Origin: Agelaius tricolor
Lineage: Eukaryota; Chordata; Aves; Passeriformes; Icteridae
Reading direction: 5' to 3'
Length of the DNA stretch: 64,000 nucleotides
Assembly (NCBI GenBank): GCA_023055355.1
Contig: JALJCS010000001.1
Location: 54,379,381-54,443,380, forward strand
The translations under genes were made by a program, and so were the position numbers. Within the stretch, counting starts at the first letter, position 1. Each line of letters begins with the position of its first letter. Below the pieces are notes generated by a model. The model saw nothing but the letters and a program-made list of their open reading frames with translations, did no database searches and was not told the origin of the DNA. Below, piece after piece: positions 35,571 to 47,286 of this stretch.

Positions 35571-38500
35571 AAAGAAAGCTGATGATAGAGAATTTTTTTT
35601 CATACACTGCTGAGGAAGGAGCAACTGTAAGGCCACAAAAAAAATTGCTGTCATGGCTCAGGAGCACACTAAACATGAATGCTCATCTGTAGCACATCCC
35701 AGAGTCTGACCATAAGAATGACCCATAGAAACATGGGAACATCAAAATGCCGCTATAAAGCATGTGACAAACACTGCCTTGATGCAAACTGCAAACATGC
35801 AGTCATTTTCTTACTGAAATCAGTTTTGATCATGCCATATTTGTTGAGAAACCTGGGGCAGGCAGTGCTCACAGGTGACCACTGCCAGACCACATGACCA
35901 GCTTATGGCAGGTCACAGAAAATTCCATAAAAGCTCCAGGATGCATATGCTGGTGTTAGCACAACGTGGAGAAGTTTCACAGAAACATCTCTACAAGGCC
36001 AGGGATGGCGACGAAGAATTATCCAACATTAAAAAGCTATTGTACCTAGGTCCTCAACAACAAGCACACAATTTATTCCTCCACCAGATGGGAAACAAAA
36101 ATTCCTGACAACTTCATCAACTAATACCTCATCTTTTATCTCTCTTTCATCAGCAAGATCAGTGAACATATTTCACTTGTGCCTTCCCATGTTCACATCT
36201 TCATTTCACTCTCCACTTTTTCCAAACAAACTTCTGCTGCTAGATCTCAACTCAAACTCTTCTGCCCAGAAAGCCCTTCCCATTTGAGGATCGGAACAGC
36301 TCAAACTATTCCCATCCTTCCCCATCTACCCCATCAGCCTTCTTCCTCAACCCTTCTCCTCCAGGTTGGTTTCATTTCCCATGGTCCATCCTCTCTCAGC
36401 GATAAGCTCACCTGCAGTAACTTCTGTGTGCTCCTGGGAGAGCTTCTTCTTGCCTTCTGTCATCTCTTCAAGAGAGATCTGTGAGTCTTGGACACAATGT
36501 TTCACACCCAAGACTGATTCCTTGGGGAAAGGAATACCACTGAGCCAGGAAGACAACTGAGGTAAGGAGGTGGCAGCCAGTATTTTTAGAGAAACACGTC
36601 ACTGTCAAGCTGTATTTGTATAAATCCTCCATCATAACAGACTCTCCTCAGAACACAGCATTTCACAGGGCACTTGAAATTTAATCATTGGTGTTGATAG
36701 CCAAGTGAAAGCCACTGTCAGAGCTGCTGCTCCTATTCCAGTCTCAACGTAAGGACAGAAGATAATGACAAATAAGGCACATTGACAAGTCCCCAAGAGG
36801 AAAAACCTCTTGCACACAAATGAGAAGATGTACTGGGAGGCATCAAGTCACTAAAAGGGAACAAAATAATGCATTATTTTAGGAAGCTATTTTCAGTGGG
36901 TTTTAAACTTCTTTATTAGTTAAATAGAGTATTTCAACATCTGCAGTGTATATTAATATAAATTCTATTTCAGTGGTAGGAAATTTCAGGACATTTTGAA
37001 TTATTTGATTAATCCAGAAAAAAAATCTTATATCAACAGATTTCACCATGCCTTCCTCTTGCATCCATTTACATACCTCTAAAATATTACTGTTTTAAAC
37101 TCCTAAGTCCTGATATTGAAATGTTTAACCAAAACCCCCACTTCTACTGAATAAACGTAAGAACTTATATCTCAGTATGAACTATGGCATTGCTTCCACA
37201 GTGCTATAATAATTAGAGTTAACATAATGAAAACCTAGTAAAAAGACTATAAATTCACCATATGAGCACATATGGATGTGAAAAAGGAAATCAAATAAGT
37301 TCTCTGAACTAAAATTAGAGTCAAAACAGAACAGTGTCCCGCAGAAATAGCACAAGCCTAAAAAGTCTATATAAATTTACTATGCCAAATCCAATTTTAT
37401 CCAACGTTCCGTTTCATCTATCCATATTTCCACAGTGTATTTAAGGTATTGAGAGCTTAACTCTTCATGTAAGTCTGGACTGCAGTTTAGCTACTTGAGA
37501 TAGATTTTCATGTTTGAAGCAAACCAGAGCTGGGCTCATTGCAGAGCTACAAAACCATGGAGGCCCAATCCACCAAGCCGTGAATATGATTCTCCTACCC
37601 AAGCTTCTGCTCCTGATATTTTGCACTAAGTTCTCTATTTATGCTTACTTTACAACTGAGTCTTCCTTTCTGAGGGTTTCAGCCCAATGATTCATGTAAA
37701 ATATACCTCTGATGAGGTGTCTCATCATAAAAAAGGAGAGCAAAATCCATGTATCCATATATTTCTTACTGTATTTGTATTCATTTAAATATCCTTTTAA
37801 AGCAAGTCATCTGTGAAGATGAGCCACCCCTCAGGTCAAATGAAGACATTTGTGAAAACAGGGGTTTTTTTGGTAGCCTCTTCAACTTTGGTTGTGACAG
37901 AGCTTGTGACAGAGCTCTGAGCAGTTTTTGTTTTGTTCTCTTTATGCTGCATCCTCCACATCAGTTCAACTTGCTGTGTACTGCATCTTCTAACATGTCA
38001 TATGCATGGAAGGAAGGCCATTGATTGGGGAATAAAATGAAGCAGTATCATATGTCCATTTTGCTTCTGGACTGCCTCAGAAGCATTTGCTGCAACTGAT
38101 GCCAATCATTGGACCAGGATTCAGTTAAATTTTCAGGCACCTCTTTTGTGGGATAGAACCAATTTCTTCTGCGCTGTGTGACTTCTGAGATTTAGCTTTT
38201 TTTCTTCTTTTTTAGTGAAGTCACCACATAAACAGAAATGCTACACAACCACTGATGCTGTTGCAAGAGATGTAGTAGCTGAGGATGTGCTGGTTCTACT
38301 GGGGAACCATGATAGGGGACAAGACCGTTAATCATCTTTCCTTTTTGTTGTCCAGATGGCCATCCTTTATATCATAAAATATTCAGGTCCTCTTTAATAT
38401 AAGAACAAGCTGCTATTCCTAGGAGATGACTGAAGATTCCATCCCTCACCTACAAGGCCTTACTTGCTGGACAATTTTACAGCGTGCCAGCTCTTACGCT

Positions 38501-38809
38501 GCTCTGCCGTGCGTACGCTTCCCCGTCATCTTTCTATTCCTGTTCTCTCTCTTCTTATCTTCTGCTGCATCTCCCGTTTTCAGCAATCCTCCTCTCAGAC
38601 CTTCCAGGCTCAACGACAGATTTTGTGCACAAAAGGCTGTAAATTTTTAGGGCAGGAATTATCTCACTACTTTTGTGAGTTAACAAGCTATGTACCCTTG
38701 ATAGGGGAGGAAAGTGCAACCTACTACATGGTTTTAAATAACCACTATACTCATAAATTATTTGTAACAGCAATAATACGCCTACACCAAAAAGCAGTAG
38801 GAAAGATCA
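35571..38809. other. Non-coding stretch, CpG-retaining spot near 38.5 kb
   Basis: Positions 38480-38530 hold six CpGs in about 50 bases, including a GTGCGTACGC word, unlike the flanks. A 12-bp exact tandem duplication (TTGTGACAGAGC twice) lies at 37892-37915. No gene is supportable. Confidence 0.45.
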
Positions 38810-39460
38810 CATACAGTCGTGGTCTCTCACAGTTGTCGGTGCCATCTGGAGCTCCAAGCGGCTAACTCTGCTCGGCAGTCTGTGCGCAACGAGTTGCACG
38901 ACACACAGAAAAATATTCCAGGACTTCACAGTTCCTCCCCATGTAACACATTAATAATGATCTTCCACCCATAGCTAGCACTTCAGCTGCGAACACGCTG
39001 CTGTTGACGAAGGCACAACAGGTCAGTTGGGAGGAGAGCGAGCGCCTTTGTCCCCGGCACAATACCCTCCAGCCGCCACACATGCCCCTCGCTCAAGTTG
39101 CGTGTGCTCTGTCATTATACTCGCTGCCAGCTCCAGTGGGACCGCTCAGAGGCTACGGCAACTCTCCAAGGTCCACAGGACTCCGGGAGGGGACAGGCCA
39201 CCTTCTGATCCACAGCCAGGATGAATGGATTAGCGGCAAGCCGAGCCAGCTGCCGCGAGCTTTATCAGCACGCAGCCCCGACAGATGGGAGCCCACTGGA
39301 GGAGCCTCCTGCTGCAGCCCGCGTGGCCCTCGCGCCGGCCTTCTGCTCACCCCGCGCTCGCTGACACGGAAGCGGACACAGAATATGCACTAGGGGCAAA
39401 TCCACATTCAAAAATACACGCGCCCCGTTTGGGACGCTGCTCGCGTTAAGCAAGTGAGCT
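38810..39460. promoter_or_regulatory. Second CpG-rich patch, possible minor promoter or enhancer
   Basis: About 650 bases with many CpGs stand out from AT-rich flanks. Within it are a CTTTGT Sox-type core near 39051, CAGCTG near 39248, and a GATA-type TTTATC near 39261. On the minus strand a donor-like GGG then GTGAGC sits at 39347-39352, and on the plus strand ACAG then GTCAGT near 39019. The 129-codon plus-strand frame (39004-39393) and opposing frames do not resemble any known protein. It could be an alternative promoter, an lncRNA start or a strong enhancer. Confidence 0.5.
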
Positions 39461-40753
39461 GCTCTGGCAGCATGGGCTGGTTCACTGCAGTGAAGCTACC
39501 TGTGGTAAAATGCTTCATTTTGGTCTGGATTTGCAGTCAGTAGGATTTCTGACAGACAATTCAGTTTCCATCAGAACTGAATTATCCTGCTGACATTAAA
39601 ACTGCATGCATCAGGACTGTAGTAAGAGATACACAAAAGAAAGATGAGACTGCAACTATAGAGAAGAATTCAAACTAATTGGCTTTCTTCTGGGCTATGT
39701 ACCCACATAGAAGTCAAAGGTATAAAAAAAAAGGCATAACCCAACTCAATCCAGCAGAAACTGGATTCAGACAAGGCAGGTAATGTCCATTTGACTTTTA
39801 AGTCGAATGCTTGCGCCTGCTCCAGAAATATATTCAAATATTATCTGACGCAAAGGGTTGCAACAAGATCAAAAACATTGACAGTTTTTATGGTAGCAAT
39901 CAAAAAGCTTTTAAAATCACAAAACCAGAAAACTGTTGAAAAAGGGAAAACACCTACCTAATTACTTCCAGAAAAAAAGACACTTTTACTGTTGACCATG
40001 CCACACTGAAGTATGAACTGCTACACTTATGAACAGCAGAATAAAAAAAAAAGGAAACCCTATTGCTTCTATCTAAGAAAGAGCCCCTCTTAACAATCAT
40101 TACACAGCAGATAAAAGCTCACTTGAGTCAATGACAGCCTTTGCATTCCTTGCAAGGGAGTTTGTACAAACATTACATATCAATACACAATTTCTCCCAT
40201 ATTACATCGCACAAGTCTACAGACTTGGGTACGAGGAGTGAATTCCTGGGTCCTAGAAAATTCACTTGATTTTCTGTGAGCACAAATGTGTACAATATTT
40301 TGAAATAAATGCTACAGTTTGCCAGCCTTGTGTGTGGAAGTCTCAATTTTCCCTATCTCGTGCTTTTTGAAAGGGGTGTCACATAAACCTCTAAGTCTGA
40401 AGCTATTTCACTTTAAGAGAAAATTTTGCAACTCAAAAAAGCTGTCTATCTCTGAGCAAACAAAGTATCTAGAATTTTATCTGCACAAGTTACACTTGTG
40501 CACTGTGGAGAGTATAAACTTTAATTTATGTTCTTCCAGGTAATTTCCCATTAGAACTCAAAATCAACTTTGTAACAACCAAGAAACATTTATATCAGCA
40601 TTCTTGATTTATGCTAGTAATCTCAAAAATATAGTCCCAAACCAGTTAATGCAGCTTCAAACTAATTTCACAACTTCCTTAATTTGAAAACATATTTAGT
40701 GCACAAAAGTGAAAAATAACATTAAGAAAAAAGAAAGCTAGTAACAAGTACTG
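39461..40753. other. AT-rich non-coding stretch
   Basis: No gene, repeat family or strong motif cluster is recognised. Confidence 0.5.
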
Positions 40754-40780
40754 CAATGAAAGTTGTTAGAACTTTCATTG
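40754..40780. other. Perfect 11-bp inverted repeat (hairpin)
   Basis: CAATGAAAGTT at 40754-40764 and AACTTTCATTG at 40770-40780 are exact reverse complements around a 5-base loop. It would fold as a tight stem-loop in RNA from either strand. It is shorter than a microRNA precursor, and no flanking pairing is evident. Confidence 0.8.
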
Positions 40781-41558
40781 AGTCAAGATGACCACAAAAA
40801 TTTATAGATCATACATCCAGGTCAAAACTGGCTATTTTATTTACATTTAAACACAGTGATTTTGGTACTCTAATATAAGCACATCTTGAGGAAAACTTTT
40901 TTATGATGCATTTTCCAAAAATTCAATTAAATAACTCTATTCAGCATATGAAAAAGAAGACTACAAATCTATTTAGCCAGTGTCCAATACCATAAGCGAA
41001 AGCTGCCAGTACCTACTTCTAAAGATAAATTGACATTGCTTCAGCAAATTACATCAAAATGTATACAAAAATCTTACCAAGTATCTCCTGAAAATAAAAC
41101 CTATTTGTCATTAATGATTTCCAGTAGGCATAAAGTCAAGATAAAGAAGTAAAGAGCTGACTGTCTCCAAGTCTTTGACCAGAAAGAGCAAAATTTTTTG
41201 TATTAAGCTCAAAATCAAAAACAACAGTTAAACAAATAAAAAACCAGGCATCTAAAGCATAAGTAAACAGTATTTGAAAATAATGTATTTATAAGAAGAA
41301 ACAGTCTTTCAAAAACTGTTTTCAACAAAAAAATGTGTTAATCACAAAAACAAGCAACCAACAAAAACTGAATGATGGAATTCTCCCTCAACTTTGCATT
41401 GTTTTATTGCTTTCTGTATCAGGCAACACAAACATACAGGTGCTGTCAAGATACTCTTGCTTGTTATCAGTAAGGGAATTTGTTTTAAAAACTGAAGTAA
41501 TTAAGTCCCCCCCTCCAAACTGATAAAGACCAGTTAGAGAAGGTAAACGGTGATTAGA

Positions 41559-41580
41559 AAGTCCCACACTTGTGGGACTT
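41559..41580. other. Perfect 10-bp inverted repeat with 2-base spacer
   Basis: AAGTCCCACA at 41559-41568 and TGTGGGACTT at 41571-41580 are exact reverse complements separated by CT. As DNA this is a near-perfect palindrome that could bind a dimeric factor or extrude as a cruciform. As RNA the 2-base loop would force the closing pairs open. It matches no factor site I recognise. Confidence 0.8.
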
Positions 41581-44500
41581 CATCAGTTAAGCCCTGACCG
41601 CACGTTTCATAAACGTTTAGAAATTCTGTGTGTCATTTACAAATGCAGTTTCTGTTATGCAGCTGAAGACACATGACTAATGATTTCTGAAGAAATGTGT
41701 CATCTGTAGATTTCAGTCATCTGCTTTTTAAATTCTACAGCATAAAAGAATATTGAAGGAACTTATGAATACTGCCAAGGAAGTAAATTAAAATGGAAGG
41801 GTAGGGTTGGTGGGTTTCTTTAGTAATTTGGGCGAGGATAGGGGGCATTAAACACAGGAGGCATCTGTACCTCCACATTTCATGCCATGTAAAGTTTGTA
41901 GTACGCTGACCTATTTAATTCTGATGGCAGCACTAACAAATATGGCCAACAAATTCAACAGAGGAGGAGCACACACCTTCAATAAGGAAACGAGAACAGA
42001 GGAACAACAAAAAAATCCAGTAGCTCTCATCCACTGAAACATCAAACATCTAGGGCTGAACAACACAGTTGCACCACCTGAAATGCTCAAAGTCCAGATG
42101 CACTCTAAATTCCCACTTGTTGCAGAAGCCTAATTAATGTTGACAGACAACACTTCACTGGGAAGGCTGCAGATAATCTACTTCAAAGACAAATGTATAG
42201 AAATAAAAACAAAAACACAGGGGAGATGAGTTTGGGCAAATACTGGAGCAGCTATCCAAACAGAGCAGAGCAGGTGCAGGTAAGGCAACCAGCTTAAAGA
42301 CCAAGCTCAATCAATCCATGAAAAGACCTATAAGACCTAGCTGCCTACGGTGGTCCTTAGTTTCCATCCCTGTCCAAACATGATGTCCTCATGCTTGAGT
42401 GTCTAAATGGATCAAAACAGGTTTTTTGTGTCATTTTAATAGACAAAGCTTGTGGAAGATCACAAGGAGCAATGGAAAAGAGATGACAGAGAATAAAATT
42501 TCTTCAGGCAGCTCTAAAGCTGCTCTGTTGTGTGGCAACTTCATCAGATGTTCCATCACAACCAAGACTGTACAACAAATGAGCAGTGGCAGCACGCACG
42601 TTCTCTCTCTCACTTTAAGTTCACTGTGCCTTGTAACCACAGATGTATACATGAGTCCATACATATGATCACAAAAAAATCCCTCAACCCAAACCACCTC
42701 AAAACCTTGGGTTAAGAAGAGCTGGTAAAAGACTGAATGAAAATGCAAACACATAAGCAGAAATTCAGCCAGAGTTGAGATTACTGATGGATAAATGACA
42801 AGGAATGGACAGAGAAAAGAAATGAGGCTGTGTCTAGTTGTTCTGCTTGGCAAATTTTGGAATATTTTTTCCCATCAGCATCATATCCAGGTGTCCTGAG
42901 GCAGCAGAATGTTGCTGCTGATGTGAAGAAGCTTTAAGTGCAGCCATTTCCCTTGCAGCAAACAATTTCCCAGCTGATTAAAATACTGTGACAATCTCAA
43001 AGCTTGCTAAAACCAGGAGAAGTAAACATATGGATTGCTTTACTGAAAAACTAGAATACTGACTGGGGGGGACATGCTCCTTTTGTCAATGGTATTTTAA
43101 TGCATCTAAACTACAGCTGCCACTATCATTAACAGCTGATGGGCATTAATGTAATTCAGGTGGTACATGGCATTCAGGGCAGAAAGCACGTCCCTCTGCC
43201 AGTTCCATAAACAGTGAGAAACCACCTAACTGAATTCAAGTGCCAGCCCTGGGAAGCAAAGCACAGACACACGAGCAAGTTGCTGTGCACCAGGAGTGAT
43301 TTACCCTCCCCTGCTGAGGGCTGCAGCACCAGTGCAGGGTACAAATGGCAATGTCCATCAATGGGCACTAAGGACACATTTGGAAACCCACCACAAGCTT
43401 GTCCCTCCAGGGACAGTGGGGCACGTGCCTGCAGGTGGGAAGAGGCAGGACATGGATCATGCAGAGATGCAGAGGCCACTGCTCCAGGAGAGCCCCTCGG
43501 GTGCCGCTCTCTGCTCCTACCTGGCTGTATGAGCAACAGATTTGTGGTCCAAAAGCCCGTCTTAAGGTTTGTTTATTCCAAACAAGTTACCAATGCAGGG
43601 AAAAGATGTGGAGAAAAGAGAAATCGTTTAAAGGAATAAAATAAAAATTGTAAAAATAGGTGTGGGGTAAACCAAAAGCAATGCCAGCAATTACTTAATA
43701 AAAATGAAATACTCAAAGTATGATGTGAAGAAAAACTTAGAAAAAAGCAAGGTGCACAAAAAATGTATGGTTTTGGTTTGCAGTGCAGATGTTTAGGATT
43801 TACAATCAATATGGTTTGCTTTTTCATGCTATAAAATGCATATATAATTATGCCCAAGATGTGTGTAAATGTTTAAATATTAAAACAAAACAGATATTCT
43901 GGATGTTTGATGTTTGTTTTTAAAAAGAAAAAAATCTATTTTACAAGGACACAAGCACTAAAGTGAAATTAACATAAAACAAACAAACCAGTGTAATAAA
44001 ATAAAAAGCTCAAAACCAAGTTAACCAAGGTCGTTAATCTCAGTTCAATGGCAAAGATCCATGTTAGCCAATGTTTAAATATCAATTAAATGAGAAAAGA
44101 CTGCCTTGCAATTGCACTTCACAGATTTATTTCTGTTTCTTCTAGTGTATATATTGTCTCTAGTGAACACGCACGTTTCTTTACATTTCTAAAGTTTAAA
44201 TTCCCTTATCTAAATTGTCACAACTATTCAGAAATTTCAGATTTCCTCCTTTTTGCCATTTTTCTAAGTATTCTGGAGAATAATAGTGTTGATCTGCTAA
44301 ATCCTACCTACTTCTTCCAATGGTAAATCTGTAACTAGTGAAACCATATGCTGAACTCTATTTGAACAGGAGACAAAGCTCTTGTCCACCTCTTTGCTCT
44401 AAAAATCCCCACAGCTTAAAATGCTGAAACACAGAAGGCACAACATGCATTAGCACAAATTTTTGTGTTTTACTGACCATAAAAAATGTCCTTGTATGGA

Positions 44501-45100
44501 TGGAAATGAAAGTCTGGAAAAAAAAAATTGGTAAGGAGGTTTTTGCCATGCCCTCCCTCCTAGTAATACTGCTTGAATGGAATTTACAGAGAGCCACAGT
44601 CTAAAAATACATAGGCTGAGAACAGCAAAGCAGCTACATGGATTATACTCAGCTCTTACAACCCTTTGCAGTTCCACAGGAAAGCCAACTGCTGGAGCAC
44701 CCATCAACAGTACAGTTCTTTCTCATATATTGGAAAAAAATTGATGAGAACAGGTAAAATGTATCCACTACAGAAAAGCAAAGTCAAGTGTTGGCCACTG
44801 TACAGTGCCCACATAAAATATTCAGAGAGGGAAATGTCAGCACTAAAAAGTGCTCCTGGAGTATACTCTCATTTATTTATTTTTAATACAAATCCTTCTG
44901 TTTTTTCAGGCTACAGAACATAAAGCATGTACAGCTGATAGGTATTTTATACTGACAATAGTAGGGGAGGCCCAGCAGCCTGTGTGCTACTGACACAGAA
45001 GTATCTATTTAAATAAATTCTGGGTTTTTTTTCTAACGCTAAAAAGATGATGAAAAAGGAGGGTTTGGGGTGCTTGGGGTTTTTTTGCCTAGTTTGTGTT
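41581..45100. other. Non-coding stretch with GC-richer patch at 43240-43540
   Basis: The patch carries overlapping frames of 78-141 codons on both strands with no recognisable domain. Positions 42930-43150 contain AGCTGATTAAAAT, ATTTTAATGCATC and TTAACAGCTGATGGGC words, mildly enhancer-like. A strong plus-strand donor (GCAG then GTAAGG) lies near 42279 without a convincing exon. Confidence 0.45.
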
Positions 45101-45128
45101 GTCCCCCTCTTACTTCAGTGAGGTAAGT
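45101..45128 (+). other. Recursive-splice-like acceptor/donor cluster (plus)
   Basis: A pyrimidine tract (GTCCCCCTCTTACTTCAG, ending 45118) is followed four bases later by GAG then GTAAGT, with the AG/GT junction between 45122 and 45123. Recursive splice sites in long vertebrate introns juxtapose a pyrimidine tract, AG and GTAAGT. Here the extra CAG just upstream is atypical. If real, it would mean the window is intron of a plus-strand gene. Chance is a serious alternative. Confidence 0.25.
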
Positions 45129-47240
45129 TTGCCTTATGAGCCCCCACACACACAGGACAAGAACTGTATCAGTTCTTTACAAGGATTCAGGCACAGCATG
45201 GGAGGACTGCCTTTTAATTGAAACAAAACAGTGCCTACTTTAACTTTTTTTTTGAAAGGTCAATAGAGAGAAAAGGACTTTACTAGCAATCCTGGCCTTT
45301 TCACCTTTCTATTTTCATAAACAAGTTCAACAGCCAAATTATTTTAAACTTCCAGTGGAAATACAGATCTTGCTTACAACTGTGTAAGCATTCCCCTTTC
45401 CCTTTCCTGTTGATCACTGAGGTGTGAAGTTTTGGGAGTTTGCTTTTCCATTTAAACATGCTATCATCTAAACAGGTGGGTTTTAAAAGAGGCAAGTACC
45501 TAGTTTGATGTTATTTTATGTTATATTGTTATTTTCCTGGAACAGGAGGGTTCAAATTTGTTCAATACGGAGATGCAGCCCAGTTCAGGAAAGATGTTCT
45601 TGGAGCCTTTCTTGGTTTAGTTGCATCAGCACGCTACTAACTATCCTGCTGAGCAGGAAAGGATGTTCACACAATCCCTGCTTCAAGGTGAGGAAGATCC
45701 ACTGATCAGCACCAAGCTTGCAAAGGCAGAGAGGTTCCTGATACCCTATAAGACGCATTGGCTCAAACTGGCTCTTCATGTACCCAAACTGAAATCTGTG
45801 GTCCGTATGCACCAGAAATGTATCTTTCAAGGCATGATTCCTGTCAGTCTAATGGCAAGAAGAGCATTCTGCATAAAAGCATATTCCTCTCTCAAGAACT
45901 GTATCGTGGCCATTGCAAAGTAGTCAGTTATTCAAGTCAGTCAGTTGCTTTTTTGCCTTCCTCCATGGAAACACAAGCCTTCACTGGAACCACCTGCTTG
46001 GAAAACTCATAAGGAGGAGAGTTGAAAAATGTGATTTTTTCCAGGATGGATCTTCCCTGAAAACATACCATAGTGTAGCTTTATTGCTCACGCAAGATGC
46101 TTCAGGAATGAGCTTAGTAATTTCAAGCTTTCCGGGAAAACACCAGTTTTTCTGGATTTTTGAAACAGTATGACCAGCCTTAGAAGATGTCAAAGAGATT
46201 AAGTATCTGCTGTACAGAAGTACTAATAGCTTTCTCCCAGCTCCCACTAGGAATGTGTGAAAAGACATGCAGTAGAGCTCAAGAGTCCAAACAGTCCCCA
46301 GCTCTTTCCAGAAAGAAACGGCAACATCTCTTAAAAAAAGACAATGAATTTTGTGCAATGCTAACCATATGTAGACATTCTGAAACGTGGGAGTATGTAA
46401 ATCAAGCACACAAAAAAATCTTTGTTAGGTGTGTCCTCACTGGAAATAGGAACATGCAAATGAAAAGCTCTGACAAATACCAACCTGCTCATAAGGTGAG
46501 AAAAAGGAAGGAGTTACAAGTCACCCAAGTGTTCATAATAACCAGTGTGTACAAGCATCAAGTACTCTATGAATACAAGAAATCATCGGTGCTGGATATT
46601 AGGTAAGCTAATGAAACTTTCAAATGCCTGGAAATTAAAACATAAAGGTTTTCAACACAGATATTAGATCAGAATGCACAAATTCCTCCATCTCATTCTG
46701 CAATTCACATAGAAAACCTTGCTCTTTTTCCTCCACCATCTGTCTAGAATTTAAATAAAACACTCTATCTAGAGATGTTCTTAAGTCCCAATGAGGCAGG
46801 GTTTCAGCAGATAATGAAATCAAATTAAGGGAAAAAGTATATAAAAACCCAGTAACATTTTTTAGTCATTTTTTGTTATGCCTTTTATACAAATAATTTC
46901 CTTTCCATGGATTTGGTCAGTAATATCTTTGAATGATTTCAAGTGCAGTGCTTTTTTGAAAGCAACCTGAAAAATTAGGTTAACCTAGAAAGTGAATTCC
47001 ATCTGTCCTGGTTGTCATCAGTAAAAGATACCTATTCAGTTCCTTTCAAGCATATAATCTAGTACTCAGTCTAAAACAGGATTTTAAAGACTTCTCTTAT
47101 CAGCTTTTAGCTTTACTTCAATAAGAAGAAAATACACAACTTCAAGCTGGTGCTATGCTGAAATCAGAGAATTGATTCCTCCACCCCCTGTCCCCCAAAA
47201 GAAGAATGGGTACAGATAATACAGGAGTTCAATGCAACAA
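45129..47240. other. Non-coding stretch with dense chance frames
   Basis: Frames of 81-142 codons overlap on both strands between 45500 and 46610. None shows domain-like composition or similarity I know, and strand-opposed frames of equal length argue against coding. Confidence 0.5.
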
Positions 47241-47286
47241 GAGATGTGGAAAGAACCTACATAGAGATGTGGAAAGAACCTACATA
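47241..47286. repeat. Exact tandem duplication, 23-bp unit, two copies
   Basis: The unit starting GAGATGTGGAAAG and ending CCTACATA occurs twice without mismatch (47241-47263 and 47264-47286), implying recent origin. Confidence 0.93.

Noticed and set aside
45500..46610. Run of overlapping 80-142 codon frames on both strands, considered as a retroelement remnant
   Set aside because: No reverse transcriptase, integrase or gag-like motif, and opposing frames of equal length indicate chance.
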